In this document: positions 49,120 through 55,725 of the stretch, in pieces
Numbering within the stretch: the first letter of the stretch is position 1
Layout of the letters: each line of letters starts with the position of its first letter
Source: Mycobacterium gordonae
GTDB taxonomy: Bacteria > Actinomycetota > Actinomycetes > Mycobacteriales > Mycobacteriaceae
Assembly: GCF_017086405.1 (NCBI RefSeq)
Contig: NZ_CP070973.1
Coordinates: 3,194,739-3,258,738, forward strand
Direction of reading: 5' to 3'
DNA length: 64,000 nucleotides
Position numbers and translations under genes: made by a program
Notes under the pieces: model-generated
What the model was told of the DNA's origin: nothing
Seen by the model: the letters and a program-made list of their open reading frames with translations, nothing else
Database searches by the model: none

Positions 49120-50367
49120 GGATGCCGAAGGGCGGGGTGCTGCAACGGGTTGCCGCTGACGGGACTGTGCGGTCGTGGGGTTACGACGGTGAGGGTAATT
49201 GCGTCTTGCAGGTTGATGAGTTGGGCGCCATTACGAGGTTCGAGTATGGCTTCTACGACCTGTTGACCGCGCAGATCGGGCCGGATGGTGCGCGCACCGA
49301 ATATCGTTATGACCGTGCGCGCCGACTCATTGAGGTGGTCAATCCCGACGGATTGAATTGGCGCTATGCGTATTTCGCTGACGGTCGTCTGCAGTCGGAG
49401 ACCGACTTCAATGGGGCGACCACGACGTACCGTTACGACGCCGCGGGCCGTCTGGCCGAGAAGAGCAATGCCGAGGGTCAGTCGATCCGCTACACCTACG
49501 ACGCTGTTGGCAGGCCGGTCGCCGAAATCACCGGCGCGGCAGAGGGTTCGGGTGCGTTTGAGGGGGAGGTGACCCGCTTCCGGTACGGGGCAGACGGGGA
49601 AGTGAGCGAGGCATCCAATGCCCACGGAGCCGGAACCTACTCCTATGACGTGACTTCCCGAGTTCAAGTAGCGGTCTGGGATGGGCAGTCGGTGACGGCG
49701 TCGTTGAACGCTGCTGGGCAGTTGGTGGGTGTTGGTAGTCCCAGCGGTGTACGTACCGAGTATGCCTACGACAGGCGGGGAGTGCTTAGCGGGTTGACTG
49801 CCGCTGGGAGGGCGGTCGGGCTGGGCAGCGACGCCGCGGGTTGGATCACTCGCGCTGAGGTGGGGCGTGCGCGGGTTGAGCGCGAGTTCGATCCAGTCGG
49901 ACGGTTGCTGAACCAGTCGTGGACCGCCTCGATGGAAGGACGGCTTTTCTTGGGCCCTACTCCCGCCGCGGTGGAGCGTGTATTGACCGGCTCGTCGTTT
50001 GGTTATCGGCCTGATGGGGCGTTGAGTGTGCGCACCGTCGATCAGGTCAAGACCCGTTACCGGTTGGACGGGGTGGGCCGCGTTAATGCGGTGGCGGTGG
50101 GTGGTGTGGTGGCCGAGCGGTTCGGTTATGACGCCAGCGACAACATTCGCACTGCAGTCGTGGGGGCTTCCGGTGGTGCTGAGCTTTGGGAGTATCGCGG
50201 CACGTTGTTGGTTGATGACGGGCGTTCGCGCTACAGCTATGACCGGGCGGGGCGGCTGGTGCGGACGGTGACGCGGCGATTGAACCGTAAGGCTGAGGTG
50301 TGGCATTACCGGTGGGATGCCTATGACCGGTTGCGCAGCGTTACGACGCCGGATGGGCATTCGTGGG
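49120..50367 (+). repeat. Rhs long repeat, copy 2
   Basis: Counterpart of 44736-45984. It differs mainly in the patch 49634-49672, where about a third of the bases differ while the surroundings look identical. The right end of identity coincides with the one-base deletion at about 50368, after which the sequence is related but clearly diverged. Confidence 0.9.
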
Positions 50368-50414
50368 TTATGGCTACGACACCGCTGGCCGGCGGACGCG
50401 CAAGACCAACGTGA
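49122..50414 (+). CDS. Orphan Rhs YD-repeat fragment (copy 2), frameshifted at its 3' end
   Basis: A 430-residue frame of YD repeats starting MPKGGVLQRVAADGTV and practically identical to the corresponding part of the first Rhs gene. It has the same GGGG (49134-49137) that breaks the frame in copy 1. After HSWV at about 50368 one T is missing relative to copy 1 (GGGTTATGG against GGGTTTATGG), so the frame drifts and stops at 50414, while the real frame goes on in the next entry. No N-terminal delivery region is present. Confidence 0.75.
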   Translation: MPKGGVLQRVAADGTVRSWGYDGEGNCVLQVDELGAITRFEYGFYDLLTAQIGPDGARTEYRYDRARRLIEVVNPDGLNWRYAYFADGRLQSETDFNGATTTYRYDAAGRLAEKSNAEGQSIRYTYDAVGRPVAEITGAAEGSGAFEGEVTRFRYGADGEVSEASNAHGAGTYSYDVTSRVQVAVWDGQSVTASLNAAGQLVGVGSPSGVRTEYAYDRRGVLSGLTAAGRAVGLGSDAAGWITRAEVGRARVEREFDPVGRLLNQSWTASMEGRLFLGPTPAAVERVLTGSSFGYRPDGALSVRTVDQVKTRYRLDGVGRVNAVAVGGVVAERFGYDASDNIRTAVVGASGGAELWEYRGTLLVDDGRSRYSYDRAGRLVRTVTRRLNRKAEVWHYRWDAYDRLRSVTTPDGHSWVMATTPLAGGRARPT

Positions 50415-51337
50415 CTACCGGCGAGACGGTGGTGTTCGCGTGGTTGGGTGATCAGCTCCTCGAGCAAACTGCCGCCGGCGGGGGCGGCGGCGCGGGTGCC
50501 ACGACCACTTGGTCCTATCTGCCGGGCGCTGCCACACCGTTGGCGCAGATTCACTCTGTTGCCAGCGATGAACCCGGTGTGGATGTGCCGTTGCGTGTGG
50601 GTGGTGCGCCGGCTGTGTCGGCGGTCTGTGAGGGGCGGATGTCCTGGTCGCAACCCGATGTTGACCGCGCCTTTTACGCCCTGGTCACTGACCACCTCGG
50701 CACTCCGACCCATGTGATCGACCCCGCTAGCGCGACGGTGGCCGGCCGAGTGATTAGCGGGCTGTGGGGACAGACCACTTGGACAGGAGAGGTATCGACT
50801 CCGCTGCGGTTCCCCGGGCAGTACTTCGATGGGGAGACCGGGTGGCACTACAACCGGCACCGCTACTACCAGCCTGGGACCGGTCGTTATGTCACCGCTG
50901 ATCCCCTGGGGTTGGCTCCAGCACCGAATCCGTATGGATATCCCCGCAACCCGACCGCTGAGACCGACCCGTTAGGGCTGATGCCGTGTAAAGCAATTGC
51001 CCTGCAGAATGCGCTGCGGGACTGGGCGAACCGATCCTTCACACTTGGTAGTGTTCGATTGCTCCTAGACCGGCGCGATCTCGAACATATCCTCACTCGT
51101 CATCATCTGGAATATTGGGATGGATCGGTCAAAAGGACGCAAACTTTCTTTGCGGGAAATCCAACGACAGATGAACTTGCGAGTATCGTTGCGAAGGTAT
51201 TGCGCGAAAATCGCGCCGTTATTATTGAGCATGGGTCAATGGAGTCATATCAAGTTAGCGGTTGGGTCCATGGAATACAGTATGCAGTCGGAATAGGTAA
51301 AGGACATATTCGGCAATTATTTCCATTCGAGCAGTAA
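50363..51337 (+). CDS. Rhs core with toxin tip A' (3' part of orphan copy)
   Basis: A 324-residue frame overlapping the preceding fragment. It carries the last YD units (YGYDTAGRRTRKTN), the Rhs core (50620-50983) and a 117-residue tip: KAIALQNALRDWANRSFTLG, RRDLEHILTRHHLEYWDG, VGIGKGHIRQLFPFEQ. The tip is the same length as tip A and about half its residues are identical, with the RHH and GHI motifs kept. Together with the fragment before it, it is an orphan C-terminal cassette lacking the CpnT-like delivery part. Its immunity-like partner follows after 11 nt. Confidence 0.78.
   Translation: MGYGYDTAGRRTRKTNVTTGETVVFAWLGDQLLEQTAAGGGGGAGATTTWSYLPGAATPLAQIHSVASDEPGVDVPLRVGGAPAVSAVCEGRMSWSQPDVDRAFYALVTDHLGTPTHVIDPASATVAGRVISGLWGQTTWTGEVSTPLRFPGQYFDGETGWHYNRHRYYQPGTGRYVTADPLGLAPAPNPYGYPRNPTAETDPLGLMPCKAIALQNALRDWANRSFTLGSVRLLLDRRDLEHILTRHHLEYWDGSVKRTQTFFAGNPTTDELASIVAKVLRENRAVIIEHGSMESYQVSGWVHGIQYAVGIGKGHIRQLFPFEQ
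50620..50983 (+). repeat. Rhs core repeat, copy 3 (364 bp)
   Basis: Same length as copies 1 and 2 but somewhat more diverged, for example GRYVTADPLGL for GRYCTADPLGL. It ends in DPLGLM and is followed by tip A'. Confidence 0.9.
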
Positions 51338-51348
51338 GGTTACTAAAT

Positions 51349-51807
51349 ATGATCTCAATTAGATCCTATCTCTGCAACAAGCGTGGTGAAGAGTTTCATG
51401 AGATCTGTAACGGCAGCGACTATTTAGTGCAAGACGATAATTATATTGATGGCGCAATAGAACTTACCATCAACGGAGTTTCAATAGTCGATAGGACCAT
51501 GTGGGACACTATCGATGACTTATGGGCTTATATCGCTAATATGATCGACGATCTTTGCAAATTTGGTCGAGCGCAAACATTATTCCCGGACCAGCCCATA
51601 AAGTTGTCCTTTGAAAGAACCGGCAAGGACCAAGTTCGTGTGACGTCCTATTTTGGTGACATTGTCAAGACAGCAGTCGTAGGCGAAGTGGAATTGGTAA
51701 GCGCTTTAACAATGGCTGGCGTCCAATTTTTTAGAGAAATGATGCGCATCAATCCGGCCAGCAGTCAAGCCTATCAGCACCAAGTTGAACGACTCCGATC
51801 GTATTGA
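51349..51807 (+). CDS. Putative immunity protein A'
   Basis: A 152-residue protein, MISIRSYLCNKRGEEFHEIC start, homologous to immunity A over its whole length with a little under half of residues identical by eye. It lies 11 nt after tip A'. Divergence of tip and immunity in parallel suggests that each immunity protein is specific for its own tip. AT-rich codon use. No signal peptide or membrane helix. Confidence 0.75.
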   Translation: MISIRSYLCNKRGEEFHEICNGSDYLVQDDNYIDGAIELTINGVSIVDRTMWDTIDDLWAYIANMIDDLCKFGRAQTLFPDQPIKLSFERTGKDQVRVTSYFGDIVKTAVVGEVELVSALTMAGVQFFREMMRINPASSQAYQHQVERLRSY

Positions 51808-52029
51808 CGGCCTGGATCCGCAGATCTGGAAAACCAACCGAGGGATCGTCTGCCAGGGTGCGAGGGAGGTTGAGGCGAGTATCAGTGATCGCGCGTTCTA
51901 TTACCGGAGCCGTAGATCGTGGATGGTGTGTTGTGGCGTGTCTGCGCTGTTCAGGACGGTGACCGCGGCATTGTTCGGAGTTTGTGAAGACATCTGAATT
52001 AGCCGCGGCCGCCGCGGTTCATAGCATAG
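51808..52029 (+). other. Non-coding stretch between immunity A' and the IS region
   Basis: About 220 bp in which I find no convincing gene. Short frames on both strands lack family features. It probably consists of debris from earlier insertions or from a truncated cassette. Confidence 0.5.
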
Positions 52030-52169
52030 ACCTGTATCGGTGGTTGTCGTGAGTTCTCGGCGGTGACGGATTTGATCGCGCCGCGTTTCGCCCGCTATGA
52101 GCCGCGCCGTCATGCCGGTGAGTTGATGGCCGGGATGGTCTCGGGCTTGGACCGAAAGAATTGCTGGAC
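52030..52169 (+). pseudogene. N-terminal fragment of an IS701-like transposase
   Basis: The frame reads REFSAVTDLIAPRFARYEPRRHAGELMAGMVSGLDRKNCW up to the IS3 end (listed here with its start near 52051 and its break at 52169). The pattern RFAR.EPRR.A...L.GL...ERKN.W is typical of the N-terminus of IS701-family DDE transposases. The rest is missing; the IS3-family element begins at the next base. Confidence 0.55.
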
Positions 52170-52199
52170 GGGGCTGCTGAACAATTCTGTGACAGCTCT

Positions 52200-53111
52200 T
52201 CAGGCGGCCTGATTGGCTGCCACGGTCATGATGGCTTCGAATTCGATAGGGGTCAATCGGCCCAAGCGGGCTTGCCTTCGTCGGCGGTGGTAGGTCCGTT
52301 CGATCCAGGTGACGATCGCGATGCGCAGGTCGTCGCGGGTGGCCCAGCGTTGGCGGTCCAAGACGTTGCGCTGTAGCAGGGAAAAGAAGCTCTCCATGGC
52401 GGCGTTGTCCCCGGCCGAGCCGACCTGTCCCATGGAGCCGAGCATGTGGTGACGCCACAGAGTCTGCTGGAGTTTGCGGGAACGAAATTGACCGCCTCTG
52501 TCGGTGTGCAGTGTGCAACCGTTGACTGTGCCTCCGCGGCGGGCGACCGCGGATTCGACGGCGTCAACGGCCAGCTGTGAGGTCATCCGCTCGGCGATGG
52601 AGTAGCCGACGATCCGGTTGGACCAGACGTCCTTGACCGCACAGACGTAGACTTTGCCTTCGGCGGTCGGATGTTCAGTGATATCGCTGAGCCATAAACG
52701 ATTTGGTCCACTCGCGGTGAAGTCGCGGCGCACCAAGTCCTCGTGCGCCGGGGCGCCGGGCAGGCCCTTGCGGCCGTGCCGCTTCTTCCCGAACACACAC
52801 CACCACTGGTTGGTCGAACAGATCTTCCACACCGTGCGCTCGGAAACCTTGTGGCCGGCCGCGTCGATCTGATCGAACAACAGCCGGTAGCCGAACTCGG
52901 GATCGTCGCGGTGGGCATCGAAGATCGCGTTCGCCAAGTAGGCCTCGTCGTACTCGGCGGCGGTGATCGGAGCGGCCAGCCAGGCGTAGTAGTGCTGGCG
53001 GTGAAGCTTCAATACCCGGCACGAGACCGTCACCGGCACCCTGATCGGGGCATCGGCGGCGGCCAGCTCCTTCACGAGCGAGTAGAGCCTTTTCCCGGTA
53101 GCGATCCTCAC
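52200..53111 (-). CDS. IS3-family transposase OrfB
   Basis: A 303-residue rve-type integrase. DDE residues are visible: LWLSDITEH (first Asp), CTLHTDRGGQF (second Asp) and DNAAMESFFSLLQ (Glu). An HTH_21-like segment precedes them. The GTG at 53109-53111 overlaps the orfA stop (GTGA); as in other IS3 elements, a -1 frameshift may also join OrfA to OrfB. Appears intact. Confidence 0.9.
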   Translation of the reverse strand: MRIATGKRLYSLVKELAAADAPIRVPVTVSCRVLKLHRQHYYAWLAAPITAAEYDEAYLANAIFDAHRDDPEFGYRLLFDQIDAAGHKVSERTVWKICSTNQWWCVFGKKRHGRKGLPGAPAHEDLVRRDFTASGPNRLWLSDITEHPTAEGKVYVCAVKDVWSNRIVGYSIAERMTSQLAVDAVESAVARRGGTVNGCTLHTDRGGQFRSRKLQQTLWRHHMLGSMGQVGSAGDNAAMESFFSLLQRNVLDRQRWATRDDLRIAIVTWIERTYHRRRRQARLGRLTPIEFEAIMTVAANQAA

Positions 53112-53380
53112 GCCAGATAGGCCGCGGCCTTGCGCAGGACTTCGTTCTCCTGCTCCAGCAGGCGGTTGCGCCGTTTCAAATCCCGGTTCTCCCGCAACAC
53201 ATCCGGCGACGCGATCGACTTCGGCCCTTCGTCGGCATCGGCGGCACGAAGCCACGCATTCAACGTGGTCTGGTGAATCCCGAAATCCCGGGCGACCTGC
53301 TCGACCGACACGCCAGCGCCACGCTCGCGCGCAACCCGAACGACGTCGCGACGGAACTCCTCAGGGTAGGGCTTGGGCAC
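53108..53380 (-). CDS. IS3-family transposase OrfA
   Basis: A 90-residue protein with an HTH_Tnp_1 domain (KPYPEEFRRDVVRVARERG ... VARDFGIHQTTLNAWLR) and a C-terminal leucine-zipper-like coil (RENRDLKRRNRLLEQENEVL). It binds the IS ends and forms part of the OrfAB transposase. Intact; AAGGATG lies before the start. Confidence 0.9.
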   Translation of the reverse strand: MPKPYPEEFRRDVVRVARERGAGVSVEQVARDFGIHQTTLNAWLRAADADEGPKSIASPDVLRENRDLKRRNRLLEQENEVLRKAAAYLA

Positions 53381-53448
53381 AACGACATCCTTCCAGCCTG
53401 ACTGCTCGTCAAGCGATCTCAGATGTCACAGATCCGTTCAGCAGCCCC

Positions 53449-53737
53449 TTGCTCGCCGTTGAACAGATCCTGGACCGGATCGTCCAGGACGTCGCGGGCA
53501 ACGCGAAGTTGGTTGCTCGGATCAAGCAGATCCGCGCCCACTACACCGACCTTGCCGGCCTGAAGGCGATCCTCAAACGCCGGCAGCGACACGCCGATGC
53601 GGAGTCCGGATGGGAGGAACCGCCGGAATGGGATCCCGCAAAAGACCCGCTTCGTCGCGGAATATAAGCAGGCAGCGGTAAACGGGGAGCCGGTCGCGTT
53701 CGGCGCAGACCAGTTCCCTCACACCTCCGCCCACTAA
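53449..53737 (+). pseudogene. 3' remnant of an unrecognised gene, cut by the IS and frameshifted
   Basis: Directly at the right IS end an open frame reads AVEQILDRIVQDVAGNAKLV ... YTDLAGLKAILKRRQRHADA ... PPEWDPAK, then stops at 53667; shifting one base near 53640 it continues TRFVAEYKQAAVNGEPVAFG to a TAA at 53735-53737. The smooth change of frame suggests one deleted base. I do not recognise the family. It lies 59 bp upstream of the WXG100 pair and could have been part of that operon. Confidence 0.5.
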
Positions 53738-53796
53738 ACTTCCTCGAGCCAGACGCCATACGGCCGTCGCGACGGACCCCGGAAAGGTCGAGCAGG

Positions 53797-54102
53797 ATGG
53801 CAACGGAGAGCGGCAATGCCGGCCCAGTGCCGGAGCTGAGCATCGATCCCGCCGGCGTGATTACGGCGGCCAAAAGCATCGATGAGGTGAACACCGAGAT
53901 CGAAGAAGCCTTCAAGCGGCTCAAGCGCGAGGCGGAAGCCGTCATCAAGGGCAGTTGGACCGGCGCCGCCGCTGACAAGGTACACGACGGCTGGCGCGAA
54001 TGGCAGGACGGTGTCGGGAAGATCACCCAGGCGCTGGACCAGGTCACCGGGCTGGTCGCCCAAGCGGCCCACCGATTTGAGCAATCCGACGAGGCGAATT
54101 AG
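53797..54102 (+). CDS. WXG100 family protein, EsxF-like
   Basis: A 101-residue helical hairpin. The W-x-G turn is in IKGSWTGAAADKVHDGW near residue 55, with long amphipathic helices on both sides. After the hairpin, HRFEQSDEAN gives an aromatic-x3-acid element resembling the type VII export signal, with Phe for the usual Tyr. Ribosome site AAGGTCGAGCAGG. Coupled (3-nt gap) to the second WXG100 gene, with which it should form an exported heterodimer. Confidence 0.85.
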   Translation: MATESGNAGPVPELSIDPAGVITAAKSIDEVNTEIEEAFKRLKREAEAVIKGSWTGAAADKVHDGWREWQDGVGKITQALDQVTGLVAQAAHRFEQSDEAN

Positions 54103-54105
54103 CCG

Positions 54106-54402
54106 ATGGGCAGCAACGACGACGCATTCACCGTCGATCTCGAGGCGCTCGACGCGCTGATCGAGCACCTGGCGCGCTTCACGAGCGGCGCCGATTCCGC
54201 AGTCGGGCACGTTGACGCATTCGTGAGCCAGATGCCCTGGGAGGGCGCCACCGAACAGGCCCACAAGCGATGGCATGCCCTGTGGCGTTTGGGCGTCGGT
54301 GAACTACAAGAAGGGCTACGAAAGATCCGCGAGGGCGCCAAGGTGGCCCACACGAACTACAACGGTGCTGTGAACACTAACGTCACCATGTGGAGCGACT
54401 AG
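54106..54402 (+). CDS. WXG100 family protein, EsxE-like
   Basis: A 98-residue hairpin protein with the W-x-G turn in MPWEGATEQAHKRWHALW. The C-terminus AHTNYNGAVNTNVTMWSD closely recalls that of M. tuberculosis EsxE (AHANYTGAMATNLGMWS), which is encoded beside cpnT with EsxF and is required for CpnT export. Finding this relative in the same island as a CpnT-like toxin is strong context. No ESX core machinery genes are in the window, so a conserved ESX system elsewhere must be used. Confidence 0.88.
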   Translation: MGSNDDAFTVDLEALDALIEHLARFTSGADSAVGHVDAFVSQMPWEGATEQAHKRWHALWRLGVGELQEGLRKIREGAKVAHTNYNGAVNTNVTMWSD

Positions 54403-54529
54403 GCACCGTCGCCGGTATCGAGCGTGAAACGCTTTGAACTGCTGCCAATGCAGCCAACGGGCGTCGCATTCAGCGTCGCGACCAATACTGCCGCTTCCCA
54501 GGACGACCGTTCGCGGCCCGGGTAAGTAG

Positions 54530-54603
54530 TGCCCTCGGTGAGATTCGAACTCACACTGGACGGGTTTTGAATCCGTTTCCTCTGCCAGTTGGGATACGAG
54601 GGC
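54530..54603 (-). tRNA. tRNA with CAA anticodon (tRNA-Leu by codon), short variable loop
   Basis: A 74-nt cloverleaf on the minus strand. Acceptor stem GCCCTCG/CGAGGGC, T arm GTGAG-TTCGAAT-CTCAC, anticodon loop TTCAAAA with anticodon CAA (decodes UUG, Leu), discriminator A, CCA not encoded. Odd points: the variable region is only 5 nt (CCAGT), whereas bacterial tRNA-Leu normally has a long variable arm; the last anticodon-stem pair is A-C; the D stem is only three pairs. It lies between the toxin island and pdtaR and could have been the insertion hot spot. Confidence 0.85.
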
Positions 54604-54675
54604 TGGTGCCGGACTCCTACCTTAGAGGACACCCCCAGCATCACCGCGCACAGCCGTCACGTCACAATGTCCGTC

Positions 54676-55293
54676 ATGACCGGCCCCACCACCGATGCCG
54701 CCGCCGCTCCGCCGCCGCGCCGGGTCCTCATCGCGGAAGACGAAGCGCTCATCCGCATGGACCTGGCTGAGATGCTGCGAGAGGAGGGGTACGACATCGT
54801 CGGCGAAGCCGGCGATGGGCAGGAAGCTGTTGAACTTGCCGAGCAACACAAGCCCGACCTGGTGATCATGGACGTGAAGATGCCACGTCGTGACGGCATC
54901 GACGCGGCGGCCGAGATCGCGAGCAAGCGAATCGCGCCGATCGTGGTTCTGACCGCCTTCAGCCAGCGCGACCTCGTCGAGCGTGCCCGTGACGCCGGTG
55001 CGATGGCGTACCTGGTCAAGCCCTTCACCGCGAGCGACCTGGTTCCCGCCATCGAGTTGGCGGTCAGCCGATTTAGCGAGCTCACCGCGCTGGAGCGGGA
55101 AGTCGAGACGCTGTCGGACCGGCTGGAGACCCGGAAGCTGGTCGAGCGCGCCAAGGGCTTGCTGCAGGTTAAGCAGGGCATGACCGAGCCGGAAGCCTTC
55201 AAGTGGATTCAGCGGGCCGCCATGGACCGGCGGACTTCGATGAAGCGCGTCGCTGAAGTCGTGCTGGAAACTCTCGACACGCCCAAGGAGTAG
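54676..55293 (+). CDS. pdtaR: Two-component response regulator PdtaR with ANTAR output
   Basis: A 205-residue protein. The receiver domain (about 15-130) has the acidic pair AEDEALIRMD, the phospho-acceptor Asp in LVIMDVKMPRRDG, VLTAF and the LVKPF lysine. A coiled linker leads to an ANTAR RNA-binding domain (about 145-200: RKLVERAKGLLQVKQGMTEPEAFKWIQRAAMDRR). Phosphorylated by PdtaS (encoded elsewhere), it is known to bind RNA and prevent termination. The ATG at 54676 matches the M. tuberculosis start and length; another ATG lies three codons upstream. Confidence 0.95.
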   Translation: MTGPTTDAAAAPPPRRVLIAEDEALIRMDLAEMLREEGYDIVGEAGDGQEAVELAEQHKPDLVIMDVKMPRRDGIDAAAEIASKRIAPIVVLTAFSQRDLVERARDAGAMAYLVKPFTASDLVPAIELAVSRFSELTALEREVETLSDRLETRKLVERAKGLLQVKQGMTEPEAFKWIQRAAMDRRTSMKRVAEVVLETLDTPKE

Positions 55294-55316
55294 GCGCTCA
55301 GCCGCCTTCGCCGCGA

Positions 55317-55715
55317 GCGTGCGCGTGGGTACAGCGACACGCCGCTGGCGTTGGCGTTTAGTGCACGCCCGTGCCTTATGCCTGGGGCACCCTCTGGTTG
55401 AGCGTGCGCGTGGGTACAGCGACGCCCCGTTGCCGGTGGTACTTAGTGCACGCTCGTGCCTTAAGCCTGGGGCACCCTCTGGCTGAGCGTGCGCGTGGGT
55501 ACAGCGACACGCCGCTGGCGTTGGCATCAAGTGCACGCCCGTGCCTTATGCCTGGGGCACCCTCTGGCTGAGCGTGCGCGTGGGTACAGCGACACGCCGC
55601 TGGCGTTGGCATTTAGTGCACGCTCGTGCTTTAAGCCCGGGGCACCCTCTGGTTGAGCGTGCGCGTGGGTACAGCGACACGCCGCTGGCGTTGGCATTTA
55701 GTGCACGTTCGTGCC
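55317..55715. repeat. 85-bp tandem repeat array (four full copies plus 59 bp)
   Basis: Units start at 55317, 55402, 55487, 55572 and 55657. Each contains GTGGGTACAGCGACACGCCG, then GTGCACG.TCGTGCC and GGGGCACCCTCTGG. Copies differ at several positions, so the array is older than the hisC one. Each unit has small palindromes (CGCCGCTGGCG, GTGCAC). It fills the whole gap between the convergent pdtaR and lipid-transfer genes, where it may act as a terminator or structured RNA. No spacers, hence not CRISPR. Confidence 0.93.
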
Positions 55716-55725
55716 GTCGGCCAAG

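Larger units (their letters stand above)
52170..53448 (-). mobile_element. IS3-family insertion sequence, 1279 bp
   Basis: Bounded by imperfect inverted repeats: left end GGGGCTGCTGAACAATTCTG, right end on the other strand GGGGCTGCTGAACGGATCTG, alike over about 28 bp. It contains overlapping orfA and orfB on the minus strand. No 3-4 bp target duplication is visible (left flank ...GGAC, right flank TTGC...), so one flank was probably deleted or recombined after insertion. Confidence 0.88.

Noticed and set aside
52200..53255. Longer OrfB start at 53255
   Set aside because: The first 48 residues are a shifted reading of orfA; the GTG overlapping the orfA stop is the natural start.
55317..55715. 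CRISPR array
   Set aside because: Units are contiguous 85-bp tandem copies without unique spacers, and no cas genes are near.
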